A stretch of 64,000 nt of DNA from Dichetophora obliterata (GCA_963920525.1 OY986437.1:196621511-196685510), one strand, 5' to 3'. Counted from the stretch's first letter, positions 44,001 to 64,000 are shown. Translations and numbers: made by a program. The notes: generated by a model from the letters alone, not told the origin.

Positions 44001-47000
44001 GTTTACGTGTGAGCTTTTTCCTGCCTTAGGTATAAAGATAACCTTCACATTACGCCATCGCTGGGGAATGTGGTTCAGGTCAAGGCAGCTTTGGTAGATC
44101 AGCAAAAGCCGCTCCTTAATGATGTCATACGACTTTTGGATTTCAATGGGGGCTATACCATCTGGTCCTGGTGACTTAAATGGTTTGAAGCTACTGATTG
44201 CCCATTCGAGCTTTGTTTGCGAGAGTATTTCTAGAGATCTGTTTACAGGTGGTAACTGATATACCTGGATTGGATCGTTGTATATCTCTGAACATCCCGG
44301 AAAGTGGGTTTCTACTAAAACGTTCAGAGATTCTTCACTGCTTGTGGTCCAAGTACCATCTTCTTTTTTCATGAAGCTTGGATTGGAGGGAGCCTTAGCT
44401 AGAATTTTCCTGAGCCTTGACGCCTCAGAGGTCTGTGATATATTTTCACAGAAGGTCCTCCAGGACTGTCTTTGTGCTTTTCGTATTTCATTTTTATATT
44501 CCTTGAGGGCTATTTTATAATATGACCACGTATCTGTAGATCTTGTGGTCTTTGCCCTGTTGAAAAGTTTTCTGGTCTTTTTCCGGAGCTCTTCTAGTCC
44601 CTTATTCCACCAAGGAGGCTTTTGCTTCCCCCTCAATGTTTTTAGCGGACAAGCAGTATCTAGAGCTTTATTCCGTACTAACTTCAAGTAAAGCTCGAGT
44701 AAAGTTCAAGTAAAAGAGAGTAACTTGATTATCTGTCAAAGTAAGTTTCAAGCTGTTCATAACTTTTTACATTAAAATAAATTTATTGTTGCTTGAAATT
44801 ATTAGTTTATACGTATAAAAAACACTTTGTGCAAAATATATTAAAACAATAATACTTGCATTTAATGATAGGAACCATTTTTATTTCACAAAACAATCAA
44901 AAATATTGATCTTATTATTTGACATTCAGCTGTTTGTAGCTTAGAATTCATGCTCGAAGAAATTTTTCAAGTAAAGTTCAAGTAATTGTAATAGAATAGA
45001 GAGTGACATTTTAGTTGTTCTTTCTCTCTCTCGAGCATGAAAAATGAGTAAAGAAACGCTTTCAAGTAACTTCAAGTTACTTGAAGCGAGTACGGAAACA
45101 GACCTATTGTTTGCGGAAAAGTATCAAGTCTAGCTACTTTTTCATTAGGCAATTCTCGAGCAATAATTGCCTTCGCCGCAAACAGTTTGTGGGTAGTTCG
45201 CCGCATCTGGGGGTCGACGAAAGAAAAATACAGAATTGCCGCACGGACTGACCTGTACTGGCAATTCTTAGGCAATTGTGTTTCTTTTGTGATGTTTTTT
45301 TTATTTTTGTGTGACTGAGCTGTACTGCCAGTTCTTGTACAGCACATGCGAACACAGTACAGCTCATGAAATTTGTTCATCTTACTTACTTACTTAGTTG
45401 GCGCTACAACCGTATGTCGGTCTTGGCCTCATCTAAGAATTTGCGCCAGCCATTTCTGTCTTTCGCTTGCTGGCGCCAGTTGGAAATTCCAAGCTTCGTC
45501 AGGTTGTCCTCTACTTGGTCTTTCCAACGAAGATGCGGTCGTCCTCTTCTGCGTTGACCGCCGCTGGGTACCGAATCGAATGTTTTCTTCACTGGAGCAT
45601 CGTCTTTCATGCGCTGAACATGACCAAGCCAGCGAAGCCGCTCGATTTTAATGCGCTTGACTATGTCGATGTCAGCGTACAGCTCATACAGTTCATCATT
45701 CCACCGTATTCGGTACTCGCCATTGACGCAGATTGGTCCGTAGATCTTACGAAGAATCTTTCTCTCGAATGCTCCTAAAGTCTTTTCATCTAAACTGCTC
45801 AGCGTCCAGGTTTGTGATGCGTAAAGTAGGACGGGCATGATGAGCGATTTATAGAGCGTGATTTTCGTTCGTCGAGAGAGGGCTCTGCTTCTCAATTGCC
45901 TACTGAGCCCAAAGTAACACCTGTTGGCAAGAGTTATTCTTCGTTTGATCTCAATGCTGATGTCGTTGGTAGAATTAATGCTGGATCCCAGATAAACGAA
46001 GTTCTTCACAACCTCGAAGGAGGTATTGTCAACGGTAACGTGGGTTCCAAGACGCTGGGACTGTTTGTTTGTTGACACTAAGTATTTCGTCTTGTCTGCA
46101 TTCACTGCCAGACCCATTCGACTTGACTCTCTTTCTAATCTGGAAAATGCTGCACTGACTTGAAATTTGTTCATCAACCGTCAATATTCATGAGTGTACA
46201 AAAAATGTGATGTCTTTATCTGCTATCTTAAAAATGAAAACTCCCTTTTCCGATTCCAGTCGAAAAATTATTCATGATAGGGCTGAATTTTTTCTCGTGG
46301 AGACTCAATGCTATATGTCTTTGGTTTTGAATTTTTAAAAATTATAATCTAATTTTTATTTGTTATATTTTATTATTAACATAATGATTATTATAATTAA
46401 CATAATTGACATAATAAAAAGACCGAAAATAACAGTTATTTTCAAAACTTTAAAAAAATAATTGTGTAAAAATTAAATCAAATCATTACTTAGAAAACAA
46501 CAACTTTTTCTTGCCATTGGAACTGAAAGCACCACGCAAAAGTTAGCTTAAAACTGATTCAATTTGATACATTTCGTAACCAGCATAATAGCAACGGTCT
46601 AATTAATGCAAACAAGAGCAGCATGCACAAAGAAAACAAAAAAAAAATGCAAAGAAAATAACGGAATGCTTTTTTTCTATTGCCTCTTTTTTCACATTCA
46701 AAGTGTGCGAGAAAGTAGTAAAATTAACCTTTGTGCTCAGATTCAGCATACATCGAGTATCAAGCAGTAGATTGCTGCATATACTTCTGTTTTCGTACAC
46801 AAGAGTAGTGCTAAGGAAGTGATGTATGAAGCCATGGAAGAGATTACACAGTACTCAGACAATTTCCTTCTGTGTAGCAGAAACTTACTGCACTCTTTTT
46901 GACTTGATTAACTTAATTTAAATTTTCTTGCTGAATCATTTGCGTGGCGCACAAATTTCTTAAATTGAAATTGCGATCTTTAATTTTTTGAAGCTTTAAA

Positions 47001-49757
47001 ATAAAGAAGCATTGCGTCTGGTACTACTGAATATGACAAAGAAACACAGAAACTTGCTGAGTCTTGCATGTCAGTGAATCGTCCTGCGGCACATTTTCCG
47101 AGAACAAGAAAGCGGTCGAAAAAAACTTGATGAAGGTGGTCAGTGAATCCGCCTTTACTTTCGAACGAAAGCAGTTAAAAGGGTCCTTACAAATATCAAC
47201 ATAAACAAAGCCTCTAGTCCTGATACCGTACCGCGGTATACCGCCAATTGAGCTTAAAATGTTCTCTTCTTCACTGGCTCGGCCTTTGCGCAACCTTTTC
47301 AATATCCAGCCGGTACCTCAAAGGGGCGACGCTACGAACCCTGCAAACTACCGACCCATTGCGATATTCTCTACGCTTTCCAAAGTTATGGAGAGCGTAA
47401 TAAACTTTAACTTTATTAACCATCTGGAGCATAACCAACTGATCAGTAATCGTCAGTATGGTTTGCCCGCTCTACTCGTGACCTTATGGCGTTCCTAAGC
47501 GAGAATCAATGCTTTCACTTTTTCGGAGAGAACAGAGTTGTTGCTCTGGATATTTTAAAGACGTTTGACCGAGTGTGGCATAAAGAGCTAGAGTCAAAAC
47601 TAATTGCATATGGTGTTGGTGGTAACTTTGCTCGATGGATCACGTGTTTCCTCAAGGAACGAATGATTCGTGTCGTAGTTGACGGCATTGCGTTCGTGGA
47701 GAACGCCATCAATGCAAAAGTACCGCAGGGTTCGGTTCTATCGCCAACCTTGTTTCTGGTTGTTATTAACGACCTTCTGTCGTTTATTTAGAACCTAATC
47801 CATTCGTTTGCAGACGACAGCAGCATTTGACATTCATACTCATTCAAAAAACTCTATGAATATTGAGAGGAAAAGAAGAGAACACACTCCTTAATGAGCT
47901 ACAAAAGATCTCCGAGTGGGGTCTTGCTATTAGGATAGAGTTCAATGCAAGTAAGACCCAGTGCTGTCTGTTAACTCACAAGCGGATGATTGCCCCTTAG
48001 CTTCCTTCATTATGAATGGTGTGGATCTTGTGGAATCAACCGCTCTTGACGTTCCCAATCCAATTGGGATCGGCATCAAATCCGATCTACGTTGGAATGA
48101 TCATATCTACGATGTGTCGAAAGAAGCTGCCAAGTACATAGGTTTTTTAAAACAGTTCAACAATTATTACACTCCAGCCGACTCAACTCTCTTGGGCATC
48201 GACGTAATTTTGATTGCCCCAGCCTTCTGTATAGGTACTACCATGGGAAGTGTTCAAGGGAGATACGTGACTTGACGCCACCAGCCCGTGTTTTCCAGTT
48301 CCACTCGGACAGCTGTCCAAGTCCACCCCTTTACATTGCCTTGAGCCCAACAGAACCTAGTATTGCAGTGATAATTTGTTTTTTAGTCGCGCAGTAAAGT
48401 TGTGATATAGGGTCTGTTCGGAAATGCCTCATGATGCGCAAACTGCTTTTGCTGTACAAGCAAAATGTTCGAAAATGGCAAACGTCAAACATTCTAAAAT
48501 GCAATTTTTCTATCAAGCGTCACTCATCATTCGCATCAAAAAATTCACGCTGCTATTTAGATGCTTGAAAAATGCCAGTTGTGCGCATACTGCAAATGCG
48601 TGATTTTTGTTTGTTCTTTCAACTCTGCTTAACAATATCCTACTGAGTCCAAAGTTAACAGTTGGCAAAAGATATCGTTCGTTTGATCTCAATGCTGCTT
48701 GTGTTGGAGGAGCTTATGCTGAATCCTAGATCATAATACAACGCTCTCATAATTTTAATTTTCGGCATACCTTCCTACCTGGCTGTTTTTACGAGGCCTA
48801 CGAAAAGTTTTCCCTCCTCAACTCTGGATATCTGCCTCACTGCCTTACTAGATTCCTGTTATCGACCTTGCAGGTAGAGGTCGCAGCTTTAAATCCATCG
48901 GCCATCTGTCTTAACTTGTCAAAAAAATGTTGTCCTTTCGTAACTAATCTCAATTTCTTCGCACTCACGCTTTTTTCCGCCAGAAAAGGTGACTTGCGTC
49001 CCTTATCTTCCTTCTGTATCGCTCTTTAGCAGCAAGCGTCCTTTCCACCATGTGGGCTCTAAAGGCGGTGTCTTTTTTACAAAGACTACAACATTGTAGT
49101 CGTTTACCACATTGTAATTTCAACTATCGTACAAGAATATTTAGCTGCTTGCAAGCGTATGAAATTGAACAGCTGATCAATACGTATCATTTCGTAATAC
49201 CATTTTTTTGCGATAAGGGCTGTTCACATTTCAAACCGCTCATCAAATCGTTCTTCAAATCCAATAGAACAACATGGGAATTCCATGGAAATTTCATGTT
49301 GTTCTATTGTATTTGACAAACGATTTGATGAGTGGTTTGAAATGTTAACACCCCTATAAACGATAAACGCTATCCGTCGGATTTAATACGACAAACGTAA
49401 GTTCGTAATACCGCAAGCGTATATTGTGCATCGTATGAATTCGTAATAGTGTAAAACCTACTGCGTTGATTGAAGTTGTGTTGGTACAGGAATAGCATTT
49501 CCAACTATGTACTTCATGGCGCAATTGCGTTAACACATTTCACTGATAGAGTAAACTACGCTTGAGATGGTGTATCAACGCAGAATTTTTTTTTTGTGTT
49601 ACCTATGTCTAAACACTGTAGGCGGCCGTGTATTAAGTTTAGGATAACTTAACAAAAAGTTGTTTATGTGTGTAATTTTCTTTTTTCGTTACAGTTCAGC
49701 TCAGCGATTGCAACGTATCTGGTTATACTCATTCAATTTCAAAAAACTAATGGTTAA
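32025..49757 (+). CDS. Gr43a: Gr43a, fructose-sensing gustatory receptor
   Basis: Gr43a is the conserved insect fructose receptor, a seven-membrane-segment ion channel of taste neurons and, in Drosophila, brain nutrient-sensing neurons. Exons are 32025-32178, 32235-32289, 32588-32720, 32787-32949, 34224-34370, 34429-34560, 34624-34702, 34757-34949, 35020-35088, 35156-35245 and 49695-49757. All junctions are GT..AG, phases close, and the sum is 1278 bases, 425 aa; Drosophila Gr43a is about the same. Signature pieces are GIFYLSKLLGLAP at the start, MKSATSKVVTALDVSVVVM, WYIPFYTLYFILTG, LLHLVATAYFLFLE, DNGYLW, LLMVVEPCHLA, and SAIATYLVILIQFQ at the end, the usual Gr C-terminal helix. Nothing is broken. 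Intron 4 carries a MITE and intron 10 a 14-kb TE nest. Confidence 0.93.
33113..33985. mobile_element. MITE, AGGTCTGTTTCCGTACT family, tandem dimer, Gr43a intron 4
   Basis: The ends AGGTCTGTTTCCGTACT and AGTACGGAAACAGACCT are perfect inverted copies. At 873 bp it is about twice the related 443-bp copy (40501-45105 minus its insert). The interior repeats itself in tandem (CAGCTGTT...GTAGCT, CAAGTAATTGTAATAGAA and GAGAGTGACATT occur in both halves), so it looks like a head-to-tail dimer or unequal crossover product. Confidence 0.8.
36085..36310 (+). pseudogene. mariner-like transposase fragment, N-terminal end
   Basis: DNA such as GAAAATGCATTTTATTTT, AAGAATGCTTGA, CGAAGATGAACC, ATCAAAGAC, CATCGACGGATGAGC and GTTAACAATTAGAGACCTTGC matches the better-kept remnant at 54000-54430 (on the other strand). 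It covers the first DNA-binding helix-turn-helix region and is full of stops. Confidence 0.65.
37330..40027 (+). mobile_element. RTE-like LINE copy 1 (endonuclease and RT), broken
   Basis: In order the plus strand shows an AP endonuclease start (ICTWNVQILN, ITAIQEMHLE), its middle (GFVVGKRLRP, VLGEFNAKVDKE), the end (RNQIDHVLIDGRH), a linker (RKFFQKIRRLADGFKTGASF), RT blocks (NNKAAGADGVPAELFK, GPYQCGFRPGKS, RGIRLGDSLS), the catalytic LAYADDIDIIG near 39243 and the post-RT region (IERLRWLGHVQRMKDDAP, GRSHLRWKDQVEDNL). The 3' end is GGTTGTAGCGCCAACTAAGTAAGTA, a short TAAG-repeat tail as in RTE elements. Frameshifts and stops occur throughout, so it is inactive. Confidence 0.85.
40030..40450. 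repeat. Direct repeat pair flanking unassigned DNA
   Basis: GTTGTTTGAACA plus TTCTGCATTACAATGTCATC and ACCGACAAATTTT(GG)CAAGCGG at 40029-40137 recur as GTTGTTTGAACAG ... TTCTGCATTACAATGCCATC ... ACCGACGAATTTTTACAAGCGG at 40331-40441. They may be two ends of an element or a diverged duplication. Confidence 0.55.
41065..42350 (+). mobile_element. Complete Mos1-like mariner (1286 bp), TA duplication
   Basis: The inverted ends TTGGGGGTTGGAATTA (41065) and its complement, ending TTCCAACCCCCAA (42350), are ~29 bp and nearly perfect. TA flanks both sides (41063-41064 and 42351-42352). The length equals that of Drosophila Mos1 as I recall it. It sits inside LINE copy C. It carries one transposase gene with a single frameshift. 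Confidence 0.93.
41238..42274 (+). pseudogene. mariner transposase (mauritiana-like), one frameshift
   Basis: The DD34D transposase cuts and pastes the element at TA. It starts MSTFVPTKRNL at 41238; the helix-turn-helix head includes WFRRFKSGDFD and LSESLGVDLSTVGKRL, the linker WVPYQL. The catalytic Asps lie in TGDEKWIHYDN, FQHDNARPH and APCDYHLF, the last two 34 residues apart in the usual way; the end is LPERWENVVANDGQYFE. After KRKSF (about 41681) the frame shifts by one base in a T-run, so the main frame runs into other sequence. Apart from that the ~345-residue protein is complete and close in pattern to Mos1, suggesting a young insertion. Confidence 0.9.
45382..46160 (-). mobile_element. 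RTE-like LINE copy 2, 5'-truncated, 15-bp duplication
   Basis: The minus strand has an open frame of ~250 codons covering the end of RT and the post-RT region: LAVNADKTKYLVS, FVYLGSSIN, LYKSLIMPVLLYASQTW, IERLRWLGHVQRMKDDAP, RPHLRWKDQVEDNL, ending in a stop near 45404. TGAAATTTGTTCATC is duplicated at 45367-45381 and 46161-46175, and the 3' end has a TAAGTAAGTAAG tail. Uninterrupted reading and intact duplication suggest a recent insertion. It is nearly identical in this part to copy 1. Confidence 0.92.
46216..46285. repeat. Single arm of the foldback family seen at 8763
   Basis: ATCTTAAAAATGAAAACTCC, CTTTTCCGATTCC and TTCATGATAGGGCTG match the right arm of the MITE at 8763-8977. The other arm is absent. 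Confidence 0.65.
47130..48300 (+). mobile_element. Jockey/CR1-like LINE, RT fragment, broken
   Basis: The plus strand shows KAVKRVLTNININKASSPD, then (after a deletion) a PANYRPIAIFSTLSKVME block, NQLISNRQYG, VVALDILKTFDRVWHKELE, NAKVPQGSVLSPTLFLVVIND, HSFADDSS in place of YADD, and VDLVESTALDVPNP/IGIGIKSDLRWNDHI. Order and motifs are those of jockey-type RT. Frames shift at least four times and the 3' end breaks off near 48300, with STR-like residues matching 6440-6890. It is dead. Confidence 0.85.
48412..48620. mobile_element. MITE, GGTCTGTT family, copy 2 (inverted)
   Basis: GGGTCTGTTCGGAAATGCCTC, ATGATGCGCAAACTGC, AATGTTCGAAAATGGC, CAAGCGTCACTCATCATTCG and GCTTGAAAAATGCCAG match copy 1 (9410-9638) in inverse orientation. 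The right end is eroded. Confidence 0.6.
48640..49070 (-). pseudogene. RTE-like LINE copy 3, fragmentary
   Basis: On the minus strand a basic linker (AAKERYRRKIRDASHLFWRKK, QMADGFKAATSTCKV, NRNLV) from before the RT is followed at once by SIEIKRTISFANC from after it. The RT itself is deleted. The matching parts of copy 1 are at 38340-38500 and of copy 2 near 45945. Confidence 0.6.
49217..49354. mobile_element. Foldback MITE (138 bp)
   Basis: GGGCTGTTCACATTTCAAACC and its near complement GGTTTGAAATGTTAACACCCC mark the ends; inner words ATCAAATCGTT/AACGATTTGAT and CAATAGAACAACATG/CATGTTGTTCTATTG also pair, so nearly the whole element is one hairpin. Flanks are TAA and TAT; the duplication is not certain. 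Confidence 0.7.
49695..49757 (+). CDS. Gr43a: Gr43a last exon (20 codons), 14.4 kb from exon 10
   Basis: After TTTCGTTACAG the sequence encodes FSSAIATYLVILIQFQKTNG and a TAA. This is the C-terminal end of Gr43a, where Drosophila has a near-identical stretch; the TYLVILIQF pattern is the signature of the last helix in gustatory receptors. Phase 0 matches exon 10, which ends LTS. An AATAAA signal follows at 49863. It is so short and remote that automated annotation would probably miss it. Confidence 0.93.
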   Translation, partial: FSSAIATYLVILIQFQKTNG

Positions 49758-50308
49758 ATTAAAATGTCTTTAAAATTATCACAAGTTCATAAAAGAGAAA
49801 AAAAAATTATAACTATATACTATGTAAGCAATAAAATTATTATTACAACACCATTATTCTTAAATAAACTACTTGAAATAAATAAACTCTTGGTACTCTT
49901 TTTTCTTTGTGTATTGAAGCTCATTGAAGTATATCATTCATTTGAAGCTTATAAATGTTACAATTTTCGGATTCTTATTGTAAGTATAGAAATTCTATAT
50001 AATAAAGTTCATTCTGCTTTAAGTATAGAGGCTAAGAATTTATAGAATATGTATGAAAGTTTGTTGTAGTTTTGTTAGTCAAAATTAAGAGTACAAAGTT
50101 GAAGTGCGTATGCTAATTATATGTTTTATATATGTACTAATTTTTTATCTTTTATTTGTTGAAAACAAAACTCTAAGCTATTTTTGATAAGAAATAATTG
50201 TTTTTATAGATAAAATATTTTAGCTTCAAAGAATGCTTGAATTAAACGAGCATTAGTAATGAAATTTTAAACAGTTATTTTTCCTAAACATATCTTAATT
50301 ACATAAAA
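49758..50308. other. Gr43a-DHX15 convergent intergenic region
   Basis: The two genes end 551 bases apart, tail to tail. AATAAA at 49863 (plus) fits Gr43a, and TTTATT at 50151 (AATAAA on minus) fits the helicase. No other feature is visible. Confidence 0.6.
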
Positions 50309-61394
<11,086 letters not shown>

Positions 61395-61710
61395 TGTGCA
61401 ATTTTATTACTTATCGCGTTTTGAAAAAAATGCGTATTTTAATAACTTTAAATTGTTTTAAAAGTGCAAATTTAAAAAACTTCAATAATGCGAAAAATAC
61501 ACGAGCTAAAAATTTTATCCCCTTTCTGTCCGTACACTTTTGCGAATGAAGTAGGTTGTGGTTTTTTTGGAAACCCAGCTCAGCAAGATGTGTGGCCATG
61601 CTGAGCGGTACACAAGCACCTGCGATAATTTTATCACATGAAAATCACTAACTATTAAGGGTATTCAATGAATTTTGTAAAGTACTGCTATGTTTCTAAA
61701 TTGGGAACAT
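61395..61710. other. DHX15 5' UTR/promoter region
   Basis: This lies directly upstream of the helicase ATG. It is AT-rich; no TATA box is obvious. Housekeeping fly genes often lack one. Nothing else is seen. Confidence 0.5.
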
Positions 61711-62492
61711 TTACCTTCAGCTTAAATGGACTTTTTTAATTTTTTTTTCAAAATGTGTATTTGGAGTTAAAAAAGCGAATAGTGAAAACATTAGAGGTCG
61801 CTCTCAAGACGTTTAAAAGTTATAGGGGTCCAAAGTTAGGAAAATGGGCTTAAAAACAAGCTGTAATTTTTTAAATTTTCCTAGAAAAGTAAGCATTATG
61901 GGTATTAAAAGAAAGGTAATACGAGCATCTATTCAACGAGGTATCAAACATTAAAATCCATGCTTAACTTTTTAAAATATAACTTCTTTTATGAAATAAT
62001 TTGGTCTTGTACAGAAAGTTGTTATTTCAATCGCCGCGATTTTTAATAACAATTTTTCTTGTCTTTTAAATTATCCTTAATTTTTTACATTCAAATTCAT
62101 GGAATTAATTTTTGTCGTTTTTACATTTGAATTCATGGAATTAATTTTTGTCGTTTTTATTTGAATCTGAAATACATCTAAAATTTGGATGCAAAATAGT
62201 TGGTACATAAAAAGAGTTATATCTTAGAAAGTAATTAATGGAATTTTATAATTAATAAGTTATTGAATAGGTAAAAGAATAGCCTTTCTATTAATACCCA
62301 TTTTGCTTAGTTTTGTTTATATATAGCAAAGATATAGCAAGTTCTTTTAACCCATTTTTCAACTTTGGACCCCTATAACTTCTAAACCAGATGAGAGCGA
62401 CCATTAACTTTTTCAGATTTGGAATAAGAAGTCCTTAATACATATGTTCCATGAAAAAAAAAGTGAAAAAATTTCATTTAAGCTAAAGGTAA
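61711..62492. mobile_element. Inverted-repeat element with ~155-bp arms
   Basis: Left arm words TTACCTTCAGCTTAAATG, GAGGTCGCTCTC, AAAAGTTATAGGGGTCCAAAG are inverted at the right end: CTTTGGACCCCTATAACTTC, GAGAGCGACC, CATTTAAGCTAAAGGTAA. The interior, with TGGTCTTGTACAGAAAGTTG at 62002, has no gene. Confidence 0.7.
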
Positions 62493-62567
62493 GATATTCC
62501 TTAAATTGTTAAAGTTAGCAGCTGTAGATTTGAACGCACCTGCGCACAAGAGACCTGTGGTTTTAAT

Positions 62568-62738
62568 GGCCTCATTCTATCCGAAAAAGTGTTCAAGTAG
62601 CGAAGTAACATGTTGCGGAACTTTCGGGCTGAATAGTATACGCTCACTGAGCATGTTCCTTGAGCCGTCACAATTTATATAGCGAAAATATTTTATGCTA
62701 CTTCGCTACTTGAGCTCTTTTTCGGATAGAATGCGGCC
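62568..62738. mobile_element. Foldback MITE (171 bp) with AAT duplication
   Basis: GGCCTCATTCTATCCGAAAA and TTTTCGGATAGAATGCGGCC are inverted, and pairing continues through TCAAGTAGCGAAGTA, giving ~40-bp arms. AAT flanks both sides (62565-62567 and 62739-62741). Confidence 0.8.
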
Positions 62739-62789
62739 AATGCCTCTTGAAAACAGTACTCAGTAACCAAAAATGTTTTTTAATTTTTA

Positions 62790-63984
62790 TATTACAGTGC
62801 GTTAACACTATTGAAACATTAGAAGACTACGATTTCAGGGGCGCCGCAATTTGAAAATAGATTAGTGAAGCTGTATAAAAGTAAGAATAATATAAAAATT
62901 TATAAAATTGGACCTTGAGCCCGTAAAATATCATTAATTTTTTAATAAAAGTAAGAATGGCATAAGGAAATATCAATTTATGGAGTTCTCGATTTTTGAA
63001 GAATTTTTTTTTTTAGAAAATCTTTTTATAAAACTGTCTATATTGATAGTTAAGGTATTGTATAAAAGGTAATATATAAAGCTCTCACATAAATTGTAAA
63101 TAAATAAAATCCATTAATATTTCACATTTTATAGCTATTTATATGTAGAAGTAAAATATTTGCTTACATTAGCCGCATTTTTTCCAACATCCAAATCCGA
63201 TTCCCATACAAACAAAATCCTGCTGTGGATTTATATTTTGTGAACTTGTAGTTTGAAACATCACGGCCGATGGAGTATAATGATATATTGATTGCATTCC
63301 AATCAATGTTTCCAATATAATGTTGCCAAATACTTTCCATAAGTAAAAAATCAAAATCCAAATCCAGATTTGGGTGTGGGAAAAAACGCAGCTATTAAGC
63401 CACCATTTTCTCAAAAACTACTTTCATTACAATGAATTTTGGAAACAAAATTATTGAAGCCTGACTTATCTTTCATTTGGTATATAATAATTATGATATT
63501 TTTCATGTTGTAGGTGTTTTTTTTTATGAATTGATTTGGTCTTGTACAGAAAGTTGTTATTTCAAGCATATTTACCTTAGCTGGTCTGCTTTCTAAGAAG
63601 ACTACAATTTTTGAGGCACCGCGATTTGAAAATGGATTTGTGAAGTACTTTCAATAAAAAACAAGAATGGCAAAACAAAAAATTCAAAAGTTTTCAAATT
63701 ATCGATTTTTAAGAAATCTTTATTAATAAGTATCTTTTAAGAAAACAGACTGTATTTTTCTTAGTGTTTAACCGATATTGATGGTGAAGATGTTATTTAA
63801 TAGGCAATAAAGAAAGTTTTCACATTAATTTTAAATTAATAAAATCCGTTGAAAATTTCATATATTGTATTATAGCTATTTGTATGCAAAAGAAAAATGG
63901 TAAAAGCATAGAACCATTTTTTTATGAAATTATTTAGGATAAAGAAATTATTGAAGCTTAAAAAGTTCTTTTTTATTTGGTATA
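62790..63984. repeat. Direct repeats ~780 bp apart
   Basis: AGAAGACTACGATTT, CGCAATTTGAAAATAGATT and AATAAAATCCATTAATATTTC at about 62820-63140 recur as AGAAGACTACAATTT, CGCGATTTGAAAATGGATT and AATAAAATCCGTTGAAAATTTC at about 63597-63865. TTTGGTCTTGTACAGAAAGTTG at 63536 also matches 62000. The copies are ~75-85% alike by eye. An open frame at 63164-63414 (minus) has no known motif. Confidence 0.55.
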
Positions 63985-64000
63985 TAATATATATGATTTA

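Larger units (their letters stand above)
40519..44670 (-). mobile_element. LOA/I-like LINE copy C with 10-bp target duplication
   Basis: The minus strand encodes reverse transcriptase in one 420-codon open frame ([64 protein letters not shown]), then RNase H ([36 protein letters not shown]) and, beyond a mariner insertion, the zinc-knuckle tail (CRSCRDEEEVESTEHLLCTCP). The endonuclease is lost: the 5' end is truncated at 44670. TTCCGTACTA flanks it at 40509-40518 and 44671-44680. The 3' tail is CCTAACCTAACC. RT and RNase H are separated by a stop/frame change near 43425. It is the best-kept copy of its family here. Confidence 0.9.
40501..45105. mobile_element. MITE, AGGTCTGTTTCCGTACT family, split by a LINE
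   Basis: The left 18 bases (40501-40518) and the right part (44671-45105) make a ~443-bp element with perfect inverted ends. ATT flanks both sides (40498-40500 and 45106-45108). LINE copy C is inserted 18 bases from the left end. The right part aligns with the halves of the dimer at 33113-33985. Confidence 0.85.
35246..49694 (+). other. Gr43a intron 10 (14.4 kb), TE nest
   Basis: The intron begins GTAAGGCG after LTS and ends TTACAG before FSSAIATY. It contains three RTE fragments, a MITE with a nested LINE and mariner, a jockey-like LINE and several smaller repeats. The stretches 35250-36080, 36320-37090, 45110-45366 and 46300-47030 are AT-rich or unassigned with no gene. Drosophila Gr43a has a short intron here by my recollection. 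Confidence 0.85.

Noticed and set aside
45110..45366. 102-codon minus-strand frame with Cys and Arg
   Set aside because: No motif was recognised. It lies between a MITE end and an RTE insertion, with internal repeats of GGCAATTCT and GTACTGGCA words; probably non-coding repeat DNA.
45373..45778. Plus-strand frames of 92 and 103 codons
   Set aside because: They are antisense to RTE copy 2, whose minus-strand frame has the known post-RT motifs.

Overview
The window looks like nuclear DNA from a higher fly (Diptera, Schizophora). It is AT-rich, its genes have many short exons with GT..AG introns, and it holds four conserved fly genes in a dense background of transposable elements (TEs). The recognisable proteins resemble Drosophila Eaf, Glo1, Gr43a and the DHX15/Prp43 helicase (CG11107). 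The large introns, Mos1-like mariner and RTE and LOA-like LINEs suggest a non-drosophilid, perhaps tephritid-like, species; that is inference.

Layout. 1-2.8 kb: remnants of piggyBac, hAT and Tc3/mariner-type transposons. 3.28-4.54 kb (+): the last three exons of Eaf; its N-terminal exons are not visible. 4.5-20.9 kb: intergenic DNA with LINE remnants, a broken mariner, a Harbinger-type Myb/SANT gene remnant, several inverted-repeat MITEs (some nested, some with clear 3-bp target duplications) and a tRNA-like sequence. 20.96-30.88 kb (+): Glo1 in five exons, with an 8.7-kb intron full of repeats. 32.03-49.76 kb (+): Gr43a in eleven exons; the last, 63-bp exon lies 14.4 kb from exon 10 beyond a nest of TEs. 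50.31-61.39 kb (-): DHX15/Prp43 helicase in six exons, with an 8.5-kb intron holding a Tc1-type element with direct repeats inside its terminal repeats, two mariner remnants and several MITEs. 61.7-64 kb: inverted-repeat and direct-repeat elements.

The four genes have unrelated housekeeping or sensory jobs (transcription elongation, methylglyoxal detoxification, fructose sensing, splicing and ribosome biogenesis). They do not form an operon-like system. What they share is the architecture: each of the three complete genes has one intron enlarged to 8-14 kb by TEs while its coding sequence stays intact. The splice phases close exactly, giving predicted lengths of 225 aa (178 from the inner Met) for Glo1, 425 aa for Gr43a and 727 aa for DHX15. 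The clearest TE history is in Gr43a intron 10: a 443-bp MITE was hit by a LINE (10-bp duplication), and that LINE was then hit by a 1286-bp Mos1-like mariner (TA duplication). All exon models were made by eye from splice signals and recalled family sequences, with no alignment software.
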